64,000 nucleotides of DNA from Pomphorhynchus laevis (GCA_012934845.2 WNNJ02002553.1:236644-300643), one strand, 5' to 3'. Positions 14,501 to 22,775 are shown, counted from the first letter of the stretch. The notes: generated by a model from the letters alone, not told the origin. Program-made: numbers and translations.

Positions 14501-16815
14501 AATTTTAACTTGATATAATTTGTATAAAGTTTTTTATAATTATTTATTATTTATCTTTTTTATTTATATATCGTATAAGATACATCGACTCGTTATTAGT
14601 TAAGTAACTTAATAGATACATATTTTAATATTAGTAATTAATAAATAAAATATGAAATAATAATAAAATTAAATACTAAAAATTAATACTAAAATATAAA
14701 ATGTAATAGACGGCATATGTTTCTCCGGATGACATCTAATCATTATTATGACACATATTATGCTATTTATTAGTCAATTCGTACAAATTGACTTTTATTT
14801 TAAATTTCAATTTAAAATTTTCACTTAATATAAATATAAATTGTATAACATCTTATAATTATTTATTATTTATATTTATTTATCTATATTCTTTATTATT
14901 TATAACTATATTATTAATAAATAATTATAAGTATAATTATTTAGAGTAAATTTTACGTAGACTTAGTTATCTGATCTGATTTGGATCTTTTAAATCGTAT
15001 CTCCCACGTGCTCATATATCACCCACATGCTAAAATACCATATGATAACGTATTTCACATGTTTAGTTTTGTTAGAAATATCTGTAATAAATCTTTTCTG
15101 TTTTGAATGTTCATGGAATATGTTAGAAAAATCAAAGCAAACATTTTCTGGATTCCAGTCGAAATGTCAATATAAGATTTGAAATTTACATTATAATATG
15201 AAAGCATCATATGTTCTGGTATATCACCCAGGTGCTAAAATACTATATGAGAACGTGTTTTAGATGTTTAGTTTTGTTAAAAATACCTGTATAAAATCTT
15301 TTCTGTCATGGAACATGTTAGAAAAATCAAAGCCAACATTATCTTCTTAGATATAAATATAATCTGCATAAATGTTTTTAATTATTTATTTTCTATCTTT
15401 ATTTACATATAGTAAAAAATTATTTATCTTTATTTTTATTTAAAAAATACGTAGACTTCGTTATCTGAGCTGATTTGTACAGAAAAATATATATTCGTAT
15501 AGAAACATATATATCTGATCGGATTGTACAGAGAAATATATGTTGCTCCTGATGCATTGCATGTTATTTATTAGTCAATTATTAACAATTGACTTTTATT
15601 TTAAATTTCAATTTTAAATTTTAACTTGAAATAATTATAAATTGTATAAAATCTTTTATTGAAATCATTTATTAAAATCACTGATTCTTTTTTCAAATCA
15701 TTTATTATTTATCTTTATTTCTAATTTAGATTTTGTATAAAATATGTAGACTCAGTTATCTGATCTGATTTGTATAGAATATATATATATATTTTGTTTT
15801 TAAAATAAAACAGTAATTGAAAGAAAACCAAAATTATTCTAAAATTTACAGAATAGAGTTATTTATAAAAGTTGTTGCTTTTTAAAAGTCGTTTCTAAAT
15901 TTTGCTTATTTTAAGTATTTACTAAGTGATTTGAAAACATCCCTTAAATTAATTACCTTGTGATCAGAACTGACCAGACCGAATGGATGATTATTTGAAA
16001 CTATACTGAAGTATATATTAATATAGATATTGCATTATTACAGTATCCGTAATAATTTATATTTTCATTTAATAATATAAAATATCTAGGAACGATATAA
16101 AATTTAATTTTTTTATTTTATACCATGAATAATTTAAATTTTAAAAATACATTTAAACGCTATTTTAATTTTTTACATAATTATCTTAATGCCAGATTTG
16201 TAAAGTTTGAATGTATGCATACTCACCTTATTTTGTTAATTTAAGGTACCCTGCATCGGTATTTGTAGGCGATACGTTTTGTTATTTCTCTGGATTTTTA
16301 TTTGCCACTGTTGGTATATTGGGTCATTTCAGTAAAACGTTGATGATGTTCTTTATCCCGCAAGCATTTAATTTTATTATATCTGTACCACAGCTGTTTC
16401 GCATTGTTCCATGCCCGAGACATCGATTGCCGAAGTTAGATTTGAACAATTTTTGCTAGTTTGTTTACAAATTTTTTATCCATAGATTATTATCTAACAA
16501 TGAGCAGGAATTACTTACAACGAGTGATTTCGAACTAGAAAGCAAAACGCAAACCCGATTGCAGAAGTTTACCATAAACATGTTTGCGTGTTTAAAACTG
16601 ATTAGGGTTGAACAAAAGGAAGACAGACAGATTATAACTAACATGACAATATTGAACGTCATTCTAAGTCATTATGGGCCTTTGACTGAATTACAGCTTT
16701 TTCGAAAAGTTATGCTACTACAGGTTTGTTACTAATTACTTATAATTAATTACTCGTTACTTATTTTTAGATTACATGTTCAGTCTTATCATTGGCTATT
16801 CGATATTCCGTTTAA
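2342..16815 (+). CDS. DPAGT1: UDP-N-acetylglucosamine--dolichyl-phosphate N-acetylglucosaminephosphotransferase (whole gene, 8 coding exons)
   Basis: Coding exons are 2342-2520, 4503-4620, 6022-6253, 9260-9406, 12849-12933, 16246-16434, 16486-16723 and 16771-16815. Every intron is GT-AG and all phases agree, giving 1233 nt: 410 residues and a TAA. The human enzyme has 408. The protein is a multi-pass ER membrane transferase that moves GlcNAc-1-phosphate from UDP-GlcNAc to dolichyl phosphate, the committed step of N-glycosylation and the target of tunicamycin. Conserved family motifs are present: [12 protein letters not shown] (120-121 are the paired Asp), [14 protein letters not shown] (Asn 196 and 202), [10 protein letters not shown] (Asp 263) and CPRHRLPK (Arg-His-Arg 312-314). 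No disruption is visible. The sequence is fairly divergent in the second and fifth exons and the C-terminus. Alternative starts at Met 11 or 12 are possible. Confidence 0.97.
2521..3299. other. DPAGT1 intron 1, left part
   Basis: AT-rich intron sequence. An imperfect inverted repeat at about 2879-2942 has arms beginning ACAAAGTGATTGATTAT. No other feature is visible. Confidence 0.6.
3300..3615 (-). repeat. Single copy of the 377-bp repeat family
   Basis: This is the reverse complement of a unit of the tandem array at 17575-19435, from the GGTGCACGGATGTGCTGA end to AACACTAGTGTTTAAGGAT. It lies in intron 1 of DPAGT1. The copy keeps an intact CUGAUGAG, which the array units have lost, so it may be closer to the ancestral sequence. 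Confidence 0.85.
3472..3520 (-). ncRNA. Hammerhead-like core, permuted order (family 2)
   Basis: Minus-strand order: GGCAAC, C, GAAAC, nine bases, GUA, ten bases, CUGAUGA, GU, GUUGCC. GGCAAC and GUUGCC are perfectly complementary (helix II). A15.1-U16.1 and C-G pairs can close a two-pair helix III around the nine-base loop. Helix I is not evident. Function is inferred from the core only. Confidence 0.45.
3616..4010. repeat. PLE terminal-repeat palindrome and linker
   Basis: After a linker (3616-3800) that also occurs inverted at 17390-17570 come two head-to-head copies of the PLE end motif. CTATTGGAGCTGGATCAAAG at about 3801 is mirrored by a decayed GATCCAGTTCCGATAATTC near 3981-3999. The left arm carries a minus-strand hammerhead core and the right arm a decayed plus-strand one. 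Confidence 0.75.
3840..3871 (-). ncRNA. PLE-type hammerhead ribozyme core
   Basis: Minus-strand order: CUGAAGA, U, GCUGAC, AGAA, a near-complement of GCUGAC, GAAA, UAUC. It fits the C-U-G-A-N-G-A and G-A-A-A strands around a short hairpin II, as reported for PLE terminal repeats. One helix pair is weakened relative to the copy at 37417. Confidence 0.55.
4011..4502. other. DPAGT1 intron 1, right part
   Basis: AT-rich sequence with TATA and TTAATA runs and no recognisable element. It ends with the acceptor AG at 4501-4502. Confidence 0.55.
4503..4620 (+). CDS. DPAGT1: DPAGT1 exon 2 (residues 60-99)
   Basis: It reads [18 protein letters not shown] and continues into a second membrane helix, matching IPESQGVISGAVFLI of the human protein. 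The first base completes the Ile codon split across intron 1. The exon ends in phase 0 before GTAAGC. It is divergent but collinear with the family. Confidence 0.92.
4690..5330 (-). mobile_element. PLE-related reverse transcriptase fragment
   Basis: Minus-strand frames give [20 protein letters not shown] and, about 35 residues on, [12 protein letters not shown], the two central RT motifs of Penelope-like elements (GxP/A-MGxxxSP and YxDD). Upstream (higher coordinates) other frames give [15 protein letters not shown], the preceding RT motif. The copy is a truncated, frame-shifted fossil in intron 2, antisense to DPAGT1. A stretch near 5200-5260 recurs almost unchanged at 41272-41330, so the two are the same family. 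Confidence 0.8.
5331..6021. other. DPAGT1 intron 2, right part
   Basis: AT-rich, with repeated TTAATAAATTATTTTATT tracts between about 5430 and 5700. No gene or known element is seen. It ends with the acceptor TTATTTAG. Confidence 0.6.
6022..6253 (+). CDS. DPAGT1: DPAGT1 exon 3 (residues 100-176 and part of 177)
   Basis: It carries the active-site aspartate pair in [20 protein letters not shown], then a membrane helix ([15 protein letters not shown]) and TNIVIPKL, matching the human GFADDVLNLRWRHKLLLP and TTIVVPKP. The last base plus two bases of exon 4 form the Gly of NLGILYY. Confidence 0.97.
6311..6460 (+). repeat. 15-bp minisatellite
   Basis: About nine copies of AATGATCAAATGGTC (first copies end ATT instead of GTC) lie just after exon 3 in intron 3. 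Because the unit is a multiple of three it stays open and reads NDQMV repeated, but it lies beyond the donor site at 6254 and is not expected to be coding. Confidence 0.9.
6461..7160. other. DPAGT1 intron 3, left part
   Basis: AT-rich with no recognised gene. A hydrophobic frame at 6877-7071 has no sign of conservation and is most likely chance. Confidence 0.5.
7161..8645 (+). mobile_element. CR1-like LINE, 5'-truncated, in DPAGT1 intron 3
   Basis: A GC-richer block with a long open frame (7184-8584) encoding an RT. Motifs in order: [19 protein letters not shown] (motif 2a region), [45 protein letters not shown] and [12 protein letters not shown]. The spacing and wording fit the CR1/L2-like part of the Jockey superfamily. 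The usual C-terminal stretch ([15 protein letters not shown]) reads in another frame from about 8420, so a frameshift lies before it. The endonuclease is absent (5' truncation). The 3' end has AAATAAATCGTTTTATTTC and no long poly-A. It is sense to the host gene. A decayed relative sits at 46940-47940. Confidence 0.9.
8646..9259. other. DPAGT1 intron 3, right part
   Basis: Nothing recognisable apart from AT-rich sequence. It ends with the acceptor ATTTTAG before exon 4. Confidence 0.55.
9260..9406 (+). CDS. DPAGT1: DPAGT1 exon 4 (residues 177-225 and part of 226)
   Basis: It encodes [20 protein letters not shown] and then [19 protein letters not shown], the most conserved membrane and loop segment of the family, with the two functional Asn (196 and 202) in place. 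The donor is GGTAAAT, phase 1. Confidence 0.97.
9490..9880. repeat. Fold-back element with hammerhead-like ends
   Basis: The left arm (about 9497-9670) is the inverse of the right arm (about 9700-9875). For example AAAAGGCTTGTAAACTTGAAAC at the left is mirrored by TTTCCAGTTTACGAGCTTTT at the right. The centre is a region near CATCTCTGACGTATAGTC. The arms carry inverse copies of a GAAAC ... CUGAUGA core. There is no coding capacity. It lies in DPAGT1 intron 4. Confidence 0.75.
9815..9866 (+). ncRNA. Hammerhead-like core, permuted order (family 3)
   Basis: Order: GGCAGC, C, GAAAC, eight bases, GUA, 14 bases, CUGAUGA, GC, GCUGCC. GGCAGC pairs fully with GCUGCC. Compared with family 2 (GGCAAC/GUUGCC) the helix shows a paired change. 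The left arm of the fold-back has a decayed inverse copy. Activity is not shown. Confidence 0.45.
10025..10205 (-). repeat. Partial copy of the 377-bp repeat family
   Basis: It matches the 3300-3480 copy from TACGGATGTGCTGAGTAAAC through TTGTTGATAGACTGGACTT to GTACCCGGCAACA, in the same orientation, then stops. It is diverged and lies in intron 4. Confidence 0.8.
10206..11490. other. DPAGT1 intron 4, middle part
   Basis: AT-rich, with a region around 10620-10930 rich in ATGCAAAAG-like and GATGATA-like words but no coding frame with conserved features. Open frames at 10661-10882 and 11013-11195 show no domain and are probably chance. Confidence 0.45.
11495..12430. repeat. 166-bp tandem repeat ending in an inverted unit
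   Basis: About four direct units of about 166 bp start near 11645, 11814, 11980 and 12147. Each opens with AAGAAGATTACGGGTTTAGG and includes ATTAGAAATGCGAAAATGTT and CAGTGATAC(A/T)ATCT. The fourth is cut at about 12250 and continues as an inverted unit to 12430 that ends in the mirror image. A further inverted fragment lies at 11510-11575 (TTAGATAGTATCACTGGAAC). The units look like tandem and inverted copies of one short non-autonomous element with CACTGGAACAAA near one end. No protein is encoded. Confidence 0.85.
12431..12848. other. DPAGT1 intron 4, right part
   Basis: No element or gene recognised. It ends with the acceptor TTTATTTAG. Confidence 0.6.
12849..12933 (+). CDS. DPAGT1: DPAGT1 exon 5 (residues 226-253 and part of 254)
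   Basis: An 85-nt exon reading [16 protein letters not shown], then [13 protein letters not shown] across the splice, matching [21 protein letters not shown] of human DPAGT1 residue for residue in length. It was found by phase and homology because it is too short to stand out as a frame. It starts with two bases that complete Gly and ends with TG of the Trp codon. Confidence 0.95.
12934..14199. other. DPAGT1 intron 5, left part
   Basis: AT-rich sequence without a recognisable gene. Runs of ATATAATATTTA and AATAAGATT repeat around 13690-14000. Confidence 0.5.
14200..15800. repeat. Cluster of AT-rich dispersed repeat copies
   Basis: Several partial copies of one AT-rich family lie at about 14280-14600, 14720-15000 and 15540-15780. 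Shared words are CTCCTGATTACCTCTAATC, CATTATTCTGATACATCG, ATTGACTTTTATTTTAAATT, ATTTATTATTTATCTTTATT and GTAGACTCAGTTATCTGATC. A separate pair of similar 150-bp segments lies at 15005-15160 and 15215-15345 (CTCATATATCACCCACATGC and TTCTGGTATATCACCCAGGT). Other copies occur at 25420, 39280-40060, 50090-51290, 61170-61480 and 62215-62450. Confidence 0.7.
15801..16245. other. DPAGT1 intron 5, right part
   Basis: AT-rich with no recognised feature except the acceptor TTAATTTAAG before exon 6. Confidence 0.6.
16246..16434 (+). CDS. DPAGT1: DPAGT1 exon 6 (residues 254-316 and part of 317)
   Basis: It contains [39 protein letters not shown] and PCPRHRLP, the catalytic Asp 263 and the uracil-binding Arg-His-Arg motif. 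If the reading is simply continued past 16434 it meets TAG at 16457-16459. The 51-nt intron inferred here avoids that and restores family length. Confidence 0.96.
16435..16485 (+). other. DPAGT1 intron 6 (51 nt)
   Basis: GTTAGA donor and TTTTTATCCATAG acceptor. Removing it keeps the frame and joins PK to [15 protein letters not shown], which aligns without gaps to PRLNIKTGKLEMSYSKF of human DPAGT1. The intron is a multiple of three but contains an in-frame TAG, so retention would end the protein about seven codons after exon 6. Confidence 0.85.
16486..16723 (+). CDS. DPAGT1: DPAGT1 exon 7 (part of residue 317 to 396)
   Basis: It encodes the variable lumenal or cytosolic loop and the penultimate helix. 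[17 protein letters not shown] matches NNMTLINLLLKVLGPIHE in human DPAGT1. The donor CAG/GTTTGT ends the exon in phase 0. Confidence 0.93.
16771..16815 (+). CDS. DPAGT1: DPAGT1 exon 8 (residues 397-410 and stop)
   Basis: After a 47-nt intron (16724-16770, acceptor TTATTTTTAG) it reads [14 protein letters not shown] and TAA, matching ILGSAITFSIRYQL. The tail is a few residues shorter than in human, where LVRLFYDV closes the protein. Confidence 0.92.
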   Translation: MTCSVLSLAIRYSV

Positions 16816-16871
16816 ATCCGAAAATTAATAATTTGTTGTAAATGAATGTAAAAACTACAATTTTACATTTA

Positions 16872-16917
16872 AATAAATGTCGAATAATCATAGCGTTGTT
16901 GCACACAAAAAAATAAA
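16872..16917 (+). promoter_or_regulatory. Probable polyadenylation signals of DPAGT1
   Basis: AATAAA occurs at 16872-16877, 57 nt after the stop codon, and again at 16912-16917. Such hexamers are frequent in AT-rich DNA, so only the position supports the call. Confidence 0.45.
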
Positions 16918-17320
16918 TCGATTCTGTTAATGTCAGCAACAAGCGCAGCATTCGATTTACATATTACATTCAGATATCTCCTGATTTTTCGAACATGCCG
17001 TAATGCCGTAATCTATAATCAGACAAAGTTATAGGTGTACATACGGCGTTATTACGGCGTTAGTCTCATCTATGAGACCATATACGAATTAATAGTTCGC
17101 ATTTGCGAGATGCAAATACGATAAATATTATATAAGTATTATATAATATTAGTGTTATATAAGTATTATATAAGTATTATATAAGTATTATGTGAATATT
17201 ATATAAATATTATAGTATATTATATTTATTATTTATAAATAATAAATAAATATCCTTCAAATATTTATTTTAAAAGTTAAAGAAACTTCAAATTGGTAGC
17301 AGATTGTATTTTATCTTTTG
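16918..17320. other. DPAGT1 3' flank with a TATA-rich microsatellite
   Basis: 17119-17210 holds about seven copies of a degenerate ATAAGTATTAT unit. The remainder is AT-rich. A pair of GTAATGCCGTAAT/ATTACGGCGTTA words sits at about 16995-17065. No gene is seen. Confidence 0.6.
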
Positions 17321-17574
17321 CTATAATTAGCAAAATATCAAAAATAATTTCCTCTCTTCTTTGATCCAGCTCCAATAGTTATATTTATATTTAATAAATG
17401 TATTTGTCAAAAACAAGTTATTTAAAAATTACGTAATTAAAAATGAATTTAGACACTAAACGCATATTGAAATATTATTTTAAGGTTACATTATAAACTT
17501 TTTAGTAATGTTTGTGCCATAAATAATAATTATATGAAATAATTATAATAATTATTTATTTATATCCTTAAACA
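17321..17574 (+). repeat. Decayed PLE end and linker, inverse of 3600-3880
   Basis: From the hammerhead-bearing PLE end (TTTGATCCAGCTCCAATAG at about 17360) through TGTATTTGTCAAAAACAAG to AACACTAGTGTTTAAGG this is almost exactly the reverse complement of 3590-3880, and the similarity runs on into the first array unit. The ribozyme strand here (GCAAAATATC) is decayed. Confidence 0.8.
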
Positions 17575-19435
17575 CTAGTGTTTAAGGATGGTCCGAACAT
17601 CAATTCAATCTAGTAAAGAGCGAAAGCCTCAGAAAAAACGGCTTCATTGACAATGTTACACAGGCAACCGAAACGACCAGTAAGTACTTCATTCTACATA
17701 TGAGGGTTACCGGGACTCATCATTTTGATGCTAAAGTGATCGTATAGAAATGACATGTTAACTGAAAGTCGTGAATTTAAGTCCAGTCTATCAAGCAACA
17801 CCATTTTATATAAACGCCGAATTTCGTAAAAAATCTTGGACCGTTGTCTAATCAGCACATCCGTGCACCACCATTATACCTGCCGTATCCATTTAGGATC
17901 CAACGAGTGCAGCGACAATTTAGCAACAACCTCTGCCCAGTGTTTAAGGAGGGTCCACACAGCAATTCGATCTGGTTAAGAGCGTAAGCCTCAGACAATT
18001 AAGCAAAGTGTCGGAAACGCCTTTATTCACAATGTCACACAGGCAACCGAAACGACAAGTGTGTACCTCATTCTACATATGAGTGTTACCGGGACTCATC
18101 ATTTTGATGCTAAAGTGATCGTATAGAAATGACATGTTGACTAAAAGTCGTGAATATAAGTCCAGTCTATCAAGCAACACCATTTTATATAAACGCCGAA
18201 TTTCGTAAAAAATCTTGGACCGCTGTCTAATCAGCACATCCGTGCACCACCATTATACCTGTTGTATCCATTTAGGATCTAACGAGTGCAGCGACAATTC
18301 AACAGCAACCTCTGCCTAATGTTTAAAAATGGTCCGCACAGCAATTCGATCTGGTAAAGAGCGTAAGCCTCAGTCAAATAAGCAAAGTGTCGGAAACGCC
18401 TTTATTCACAATGTCACACAGGCAACCGATACGACAAGTGTGTACCTCATTCTACATATGAGTGTTGCCGGGACTCATCATTTTGATGCTAAAGTGATCG
18501 TATAGAAATGACATGTTGACTAAAAGTCGTGAATATAAGTCCAGTCTATCAAGCAACACCATTTTATATAAACGCTGAATTTCGTAAAAAATCTTGGACC
18601 GTTGTCTAATCAGCACATCCGTGCACCACCATTATACCTGCCGTATCCATTTAGGATCCAACGAGTGCAGCGACAATTCAGCAGCAACCTCTGCCTAGTG
18701 TTTAAGGATGGTCCGCACAGCAATTCGATCTGGTTAAGAGCGTAAGCCTCAGACAATTAAGCAAAGTGTCGGAAACGCCTTTATTCACAATGTCACACAG
18801 GCAACCGAAACGATCAGTGGGTACTTCATTCTACTTATGAGTGTTGCCGGGACTCATCATTTTGATGCTAAAGTGATCGTATAGAAATGGCATGTTAACT
18901 GAAAGTCGTGAATATCAGTCCAGTCAATCAAGAAACACCATTTTATTTAAACGCCGAATTTCGTAAAAAATCTTGGACCGCTGTCTAATCAGCACATCCG
19001 TGCACCACCATTATACCTGTTGTATTCATTTAGGATCTAACGAGTGCAGCGACAATTCAACAGCAACCTCTGCCTAATGTTTAAAAATGGTCCGCACAGC
19101 AATTCGATCTGGTAAAGAGCGTAAGCCTCAGTCAAATAAGCAAAGTGTCGGAAACGCCTTTATTCACAATGTCACACAGGCAACCGAAACGACAAGTGTG
19201 TACCTCATTCTACATATGAGTGTTGCCGAGACTCATCATTTTGATGCTAAAGTGATCGTATAGAAATGACATGTTGACTGAAAGTCGTGAATTTAAGTCC
19301 AGTCTATCAAGCAACACCATTTTATATAAACGCCGAATTTCGTAAAAAATCTTGGACCGTTGTCTAATCAGCACATCCGTGCACCACCATTATACCTGCC
19401 GTATCCATTTAGGATCCATTTAGGACCTTGTATAG
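17575..19435 (+). repeat. Tandem array of a roughly 377-bp repeat, about five units
   Basis: Units begin with GTTTAAGGATGGTCCGCACA near 17578, 17942, 18316, 18698 and 19077. Each runs through GGCAACCGAAACGAC, TACATATGAGTGTTGCCGGG, TCGTATAGAAATGACATG, ATCAAGCAACACCATTTTAT and CCGTATCCATTTAGGATC. Units differ by a few percent. Alternate units share variants (CCTAGTGTTT/CCTAATGTTT), suggesting a two-unit higher-order repeat. No protein is encoded. Each unit has the GAAAC and helix strands of a hammerhead-like core, but the CUGAUGA heptamer is altered. Confidence 0.9.
18800..18848 (+). ncRNA. Degenerate hammerhead-like core in the array
   Basis: GGCAAC, C, GAAAC, a short loop, GUA, a spacer, CUUAUGA, GU, GUUGCC. 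The helix strands are intact but the heptamer differs from CUGAUGA at the G5 position, which is normally required, so this copy is probably inactive. Confidence 0.3.
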
Positions 19436-21543
19436 ATGTATTGTACCAAAACATCCATAAGAGATTAGCAATCTCAAAATATCTCATACAAATGTTTGAT
19501 CTCAAACATCTCATTTTGGACAGTCCATCTCGTGAATAGCCTCGTCACCGGATAGCCTTTTCACTCAAGGTATTATAAATACAAAACTAAAAAGGGAAAA
19601 ATATACAAATTATACTGATTCATCTAAAGTTTGGCAGTCTTATTTTATATTTTTTTAATGTCTGAAAACTGCAATTTAAAAACAAAATATATACAGAATC
19701 AATCAACGTAAATATCACATAACAAAATTAAATTTAAATAAAATTATATTAAATAAAAAAATAAATTATTTATTAAAATTGCGTTGACTCAATTAGTTGA
19801 CTTTATTAAAGTCAACTAATTGAGTCAATTAGTTGACTTGGCCAGTGAATCCTTCTTACGTAATAATGCACGGCCATATCATATAAATATGGCCGTGTAA
19901 AATATATAAAAATAATGAGAATATAAAAAATATATAAAAATATATTTTTATATTAAATTTATATCATTTCGTACATATGACCCTTACAAAACGTAACCAG
20001 ATAGCCTTTTCACTAAAGGCATTAGAGCATTGTCTTTATTCTAATTTCACATAAAAGATTTCGTGAATCATAATACTGAGCTCAAATGAGAAGAATCTTG
20101 CAAATTTTGGTAAATTAGATCAAGCAAGTGTGCCTGTTGTTAATTATGTAAAAGTAATAATTAAAATTATCAATTGAGAAGCAATTCCTTTATCTTAACA
20201 GAAGTTCAATGAGAAATTGGCATCTAAAAACGTCGGTAATTTTAATTGTAATGTAGGTAAGATTATTAAGCTTAAAATATATTTAAGAAATATATTGATA
20301 TCTTTATAAATATATGAATTTATTATATGTATATTATAATATATAATATTATAATAATTATATATTAATATTATCTTATATATTATAAATATATACAACA
20401 AATTAATAATTTGATGTAAATGAATGTAAAAACCACATTTTTATATTAATAAATGTCGATATTACAATTGTAATCGTCATTTAATTTACAAATGATTAAA
20501 TCGACATTTAATTTACACATTTAATTTACAATTTAATTTGTCAATATTACAATTGTAATTTATTTTTGATATTATTTTATTAATTTATTTTTATTATTAC
20601 AATTACGATATTATCTTATTTATATATAATAATATTCATGATATCTGAAAACTGTATTAAAAGATTTCTGTCGCTTTTGACGAAAGGTATGAAAACTGTT
20701 TCTCATGATGTTTACAAAGAGCATTTAATTTTAATATGATCTTCTCAAAAAAATAAAAATTAAACAATATTTCGTTCACCAATATTACTAATAATCTAAA
20801 TCAGCAAAAACGGTCTAATAAAATAAAGGAATGTGCAAAACAAAACCATTCTGGATATTAAAATCGTGATTCAAAATTTCACAAGACGCTAAAGCTGTAT
20901 ACGTGTAATCTGAACACTGTAATCGTGGTCATATGGTTGGTCATATGTCCATAATGGTTTTGTTTTGAGCTAAATTAGGTTGTTTCAGATATCCCATAAT
21001 AATGTACCAGATTATGCAACAAATAATTGAAGAAATATTCTATTGATCCTTTATGAAAAGATAGGAATTAAAAATCTTAAACAATTAATAATTAGATACC
21101 GTCGTTACAACCGCCGCTGTCTTGTCGTAATGATGACGAACTGTTTGTCATCATGTAAAACGTATTTTGTAGACCTATGATTTACAAAATACGTTGTGCA
21201 CTATCTTAAGAATACTTTATAGAATACTGTTTATTTGCTTGGATTACAATAATATGTGTGGACGGCTAAGTGTGTCTTTAATGGGCAATCGCTATAAAGG
21301 GGATTGATTAAAAGTGAAATATCTAGGCATCGGATTATTTAAAATACAATGAAAAGGTTACGACATTGTAAGAAAAACTTATTATAAAAAACTTACTATA
21401 TTAACTTATGTTAAGACTATTTAGCTAACATTTAAATGAAAATTAAAGGAAATTTTCAAATATTAAAATATAATTATAAAATTATTTAAGTTTATGTATT
21501 TAAGTTTTATGTATTTATTTTAAGTTTTTTATTGCATTAAATA
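19436..21543. other. Intergenic AT-rich region
   Basis: No gene recognised. Words around CTCAAAATATCTCATACAAA repeat at 19460-19520. Small frames (for example 20195-20401, minus) are low-complexity chance. The palindrome at 19788-19832 is listed separately. Confidence 0.5.
19788..19832. repeat. Perfect palindrome of about 44 bp
   Basis: TTGACTCAATTAGTTGACTT is followed at the centre by TTAA-type bases and then its exact complement. A third partial arm (TTAGTTGACTT) follows. This could be a hairpin footprint of a short inverted-repeat transposon. Confidence 0.85.
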
Positions 21544-22366
21544 AAATCTTCACTGGTCAGTTTTGATATAATCCGCGTGTAGTTGTTTAAATCCTATCAG
21601 CATCATTGTACACTACAATCAGCGTGGGTGGACCTCATCAGCAGTGAGCCCACCCCTACATTTCGTGTTTCAGTCCTTTTACAGCTTCTGCTGATTCCTT
21701 GTCGCCAAAATGCTGGTTTATATTTGGCTTATATAGCAAATTACACAATTAATGTGTTCTATATTTGGTGTGGGCGGTAACTAATATTCGCAATTCGAAT
21801 CCACCACACACCGATTTTTTTTATTCCGTTCTTATACGAAATGTTCACTGGACAGTAAACCGTAAGCTGTCTTTTTACTATTGTGAATATTGCATACACG
21901 AGCCGCTATTCTTCACTGGTCGGTTTTGATATTATCCTCGTGTAGTTGTTTAAATCCTATCAGCATCACTGTACATTACAATCAGCGTGGGTGCACCTCA
22001 TCAGCAGTGAGCCCACGAATACATTTCGTGTTTCGGTCCTTTTACTGCTTCTGCTGATTCCTTGTCGCCGAAATGCTGATTTATATTTGGATTCTATACC
22101 AAATTACACAATTCAAGTGTGTTATATTTGAAGAATAGCGGCTCGTGTAAGCAATATATTCACAATAGTAATAGAAAGCTTACGGTTTACTGTCCAGTGA
22201 TCATTTCGTAAAAGAACTAAAAATAAAAAATCGGTGTGTGGTGGATTCGAATTGCGAATGTTAGTTACCGCACACACCAAATATAGAATACATTAATTGT
22301 GTAATTTGGTATATAAGCCAAATATAAACCAGCATTTCGGCGACAAGGAATCAGCAGAAGCAGAAA

Positions 22367-22415
22367 TGGACCGAAACACGAGATGTAGTCGTGAGCTCAC
22401 TGCAGATGAGGTCCA
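22367..22415 (+). ncRNA. Hammerhead-like core, permuted order (family 4)
   Basis: UGGACC, GAAAC, seven bases, GUA, a 15-nt segment containing the hairpin GUGAGCUCAC, CAGAUGA, GGUCCA. UGGACC and GGUCCA pair over six bases. ACA and UGU can extend helix III to three pairs. The heptamer has A for U at position 4 here, while the neighbouring unit has CUGAUGA. Confidence 0.45.
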
Positions 22416-22728
22416 CCAACGCTTATTGTAATGTACAGTGATGCTGATAGAATTTAAACAACCACACGAGGATAATATCAAAATTGACCAGTGAAGAAAA
22501 GCGGCTCGTGTATGCAATATTCACAATGGTAAAAATACAGTTTACGGTTTACTGTTCAGTGAACATTTCGTATAAGAACGGAATATAAAATTGGTGTGTG
22601 GTGGATTCGAATGGCGAATATTAGTTACCGCGGACACCAAATATAGAACACATTAATTGTGGAATTTGGTATATAAGCCAAATATAAACCAGCATTTCGG
22701 CGACAAGGAATCAGCAGAAGCAGTAAAA

Positions 22729-22775
22729 GGACTGAAACACGAAATGTAGGCGTGGGCTCACTGCTGATGATGTCC
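22729..22775 (+). ncRNA. Second family 4 hammerhead-like core
   Basis: GGACU, GAAAC, seven bases, GUA, GGC, the hairpin GUGGGCUCAC, UG, CUGAUGA, U, GUCC. GGAC pairs with GUCC, the heptamer is intact, and the base of helix II is a mismatch. Confidence 0.4.

Noticed and set aside
16457-16459. Apparent premature TAG stop in DPAGT1 after the PRHR motif
   Set aside because: It falls in a 51-nt GT-AG intron; removing the intron restores a gapless alignment and full length, so the gene is not a pseudogene on this evidence.
20195-20401. Hydrophobic minus-strand frame
   Set aside because: Low-complexity Ile/Tyr/Asn translation of AT-rich DNA.
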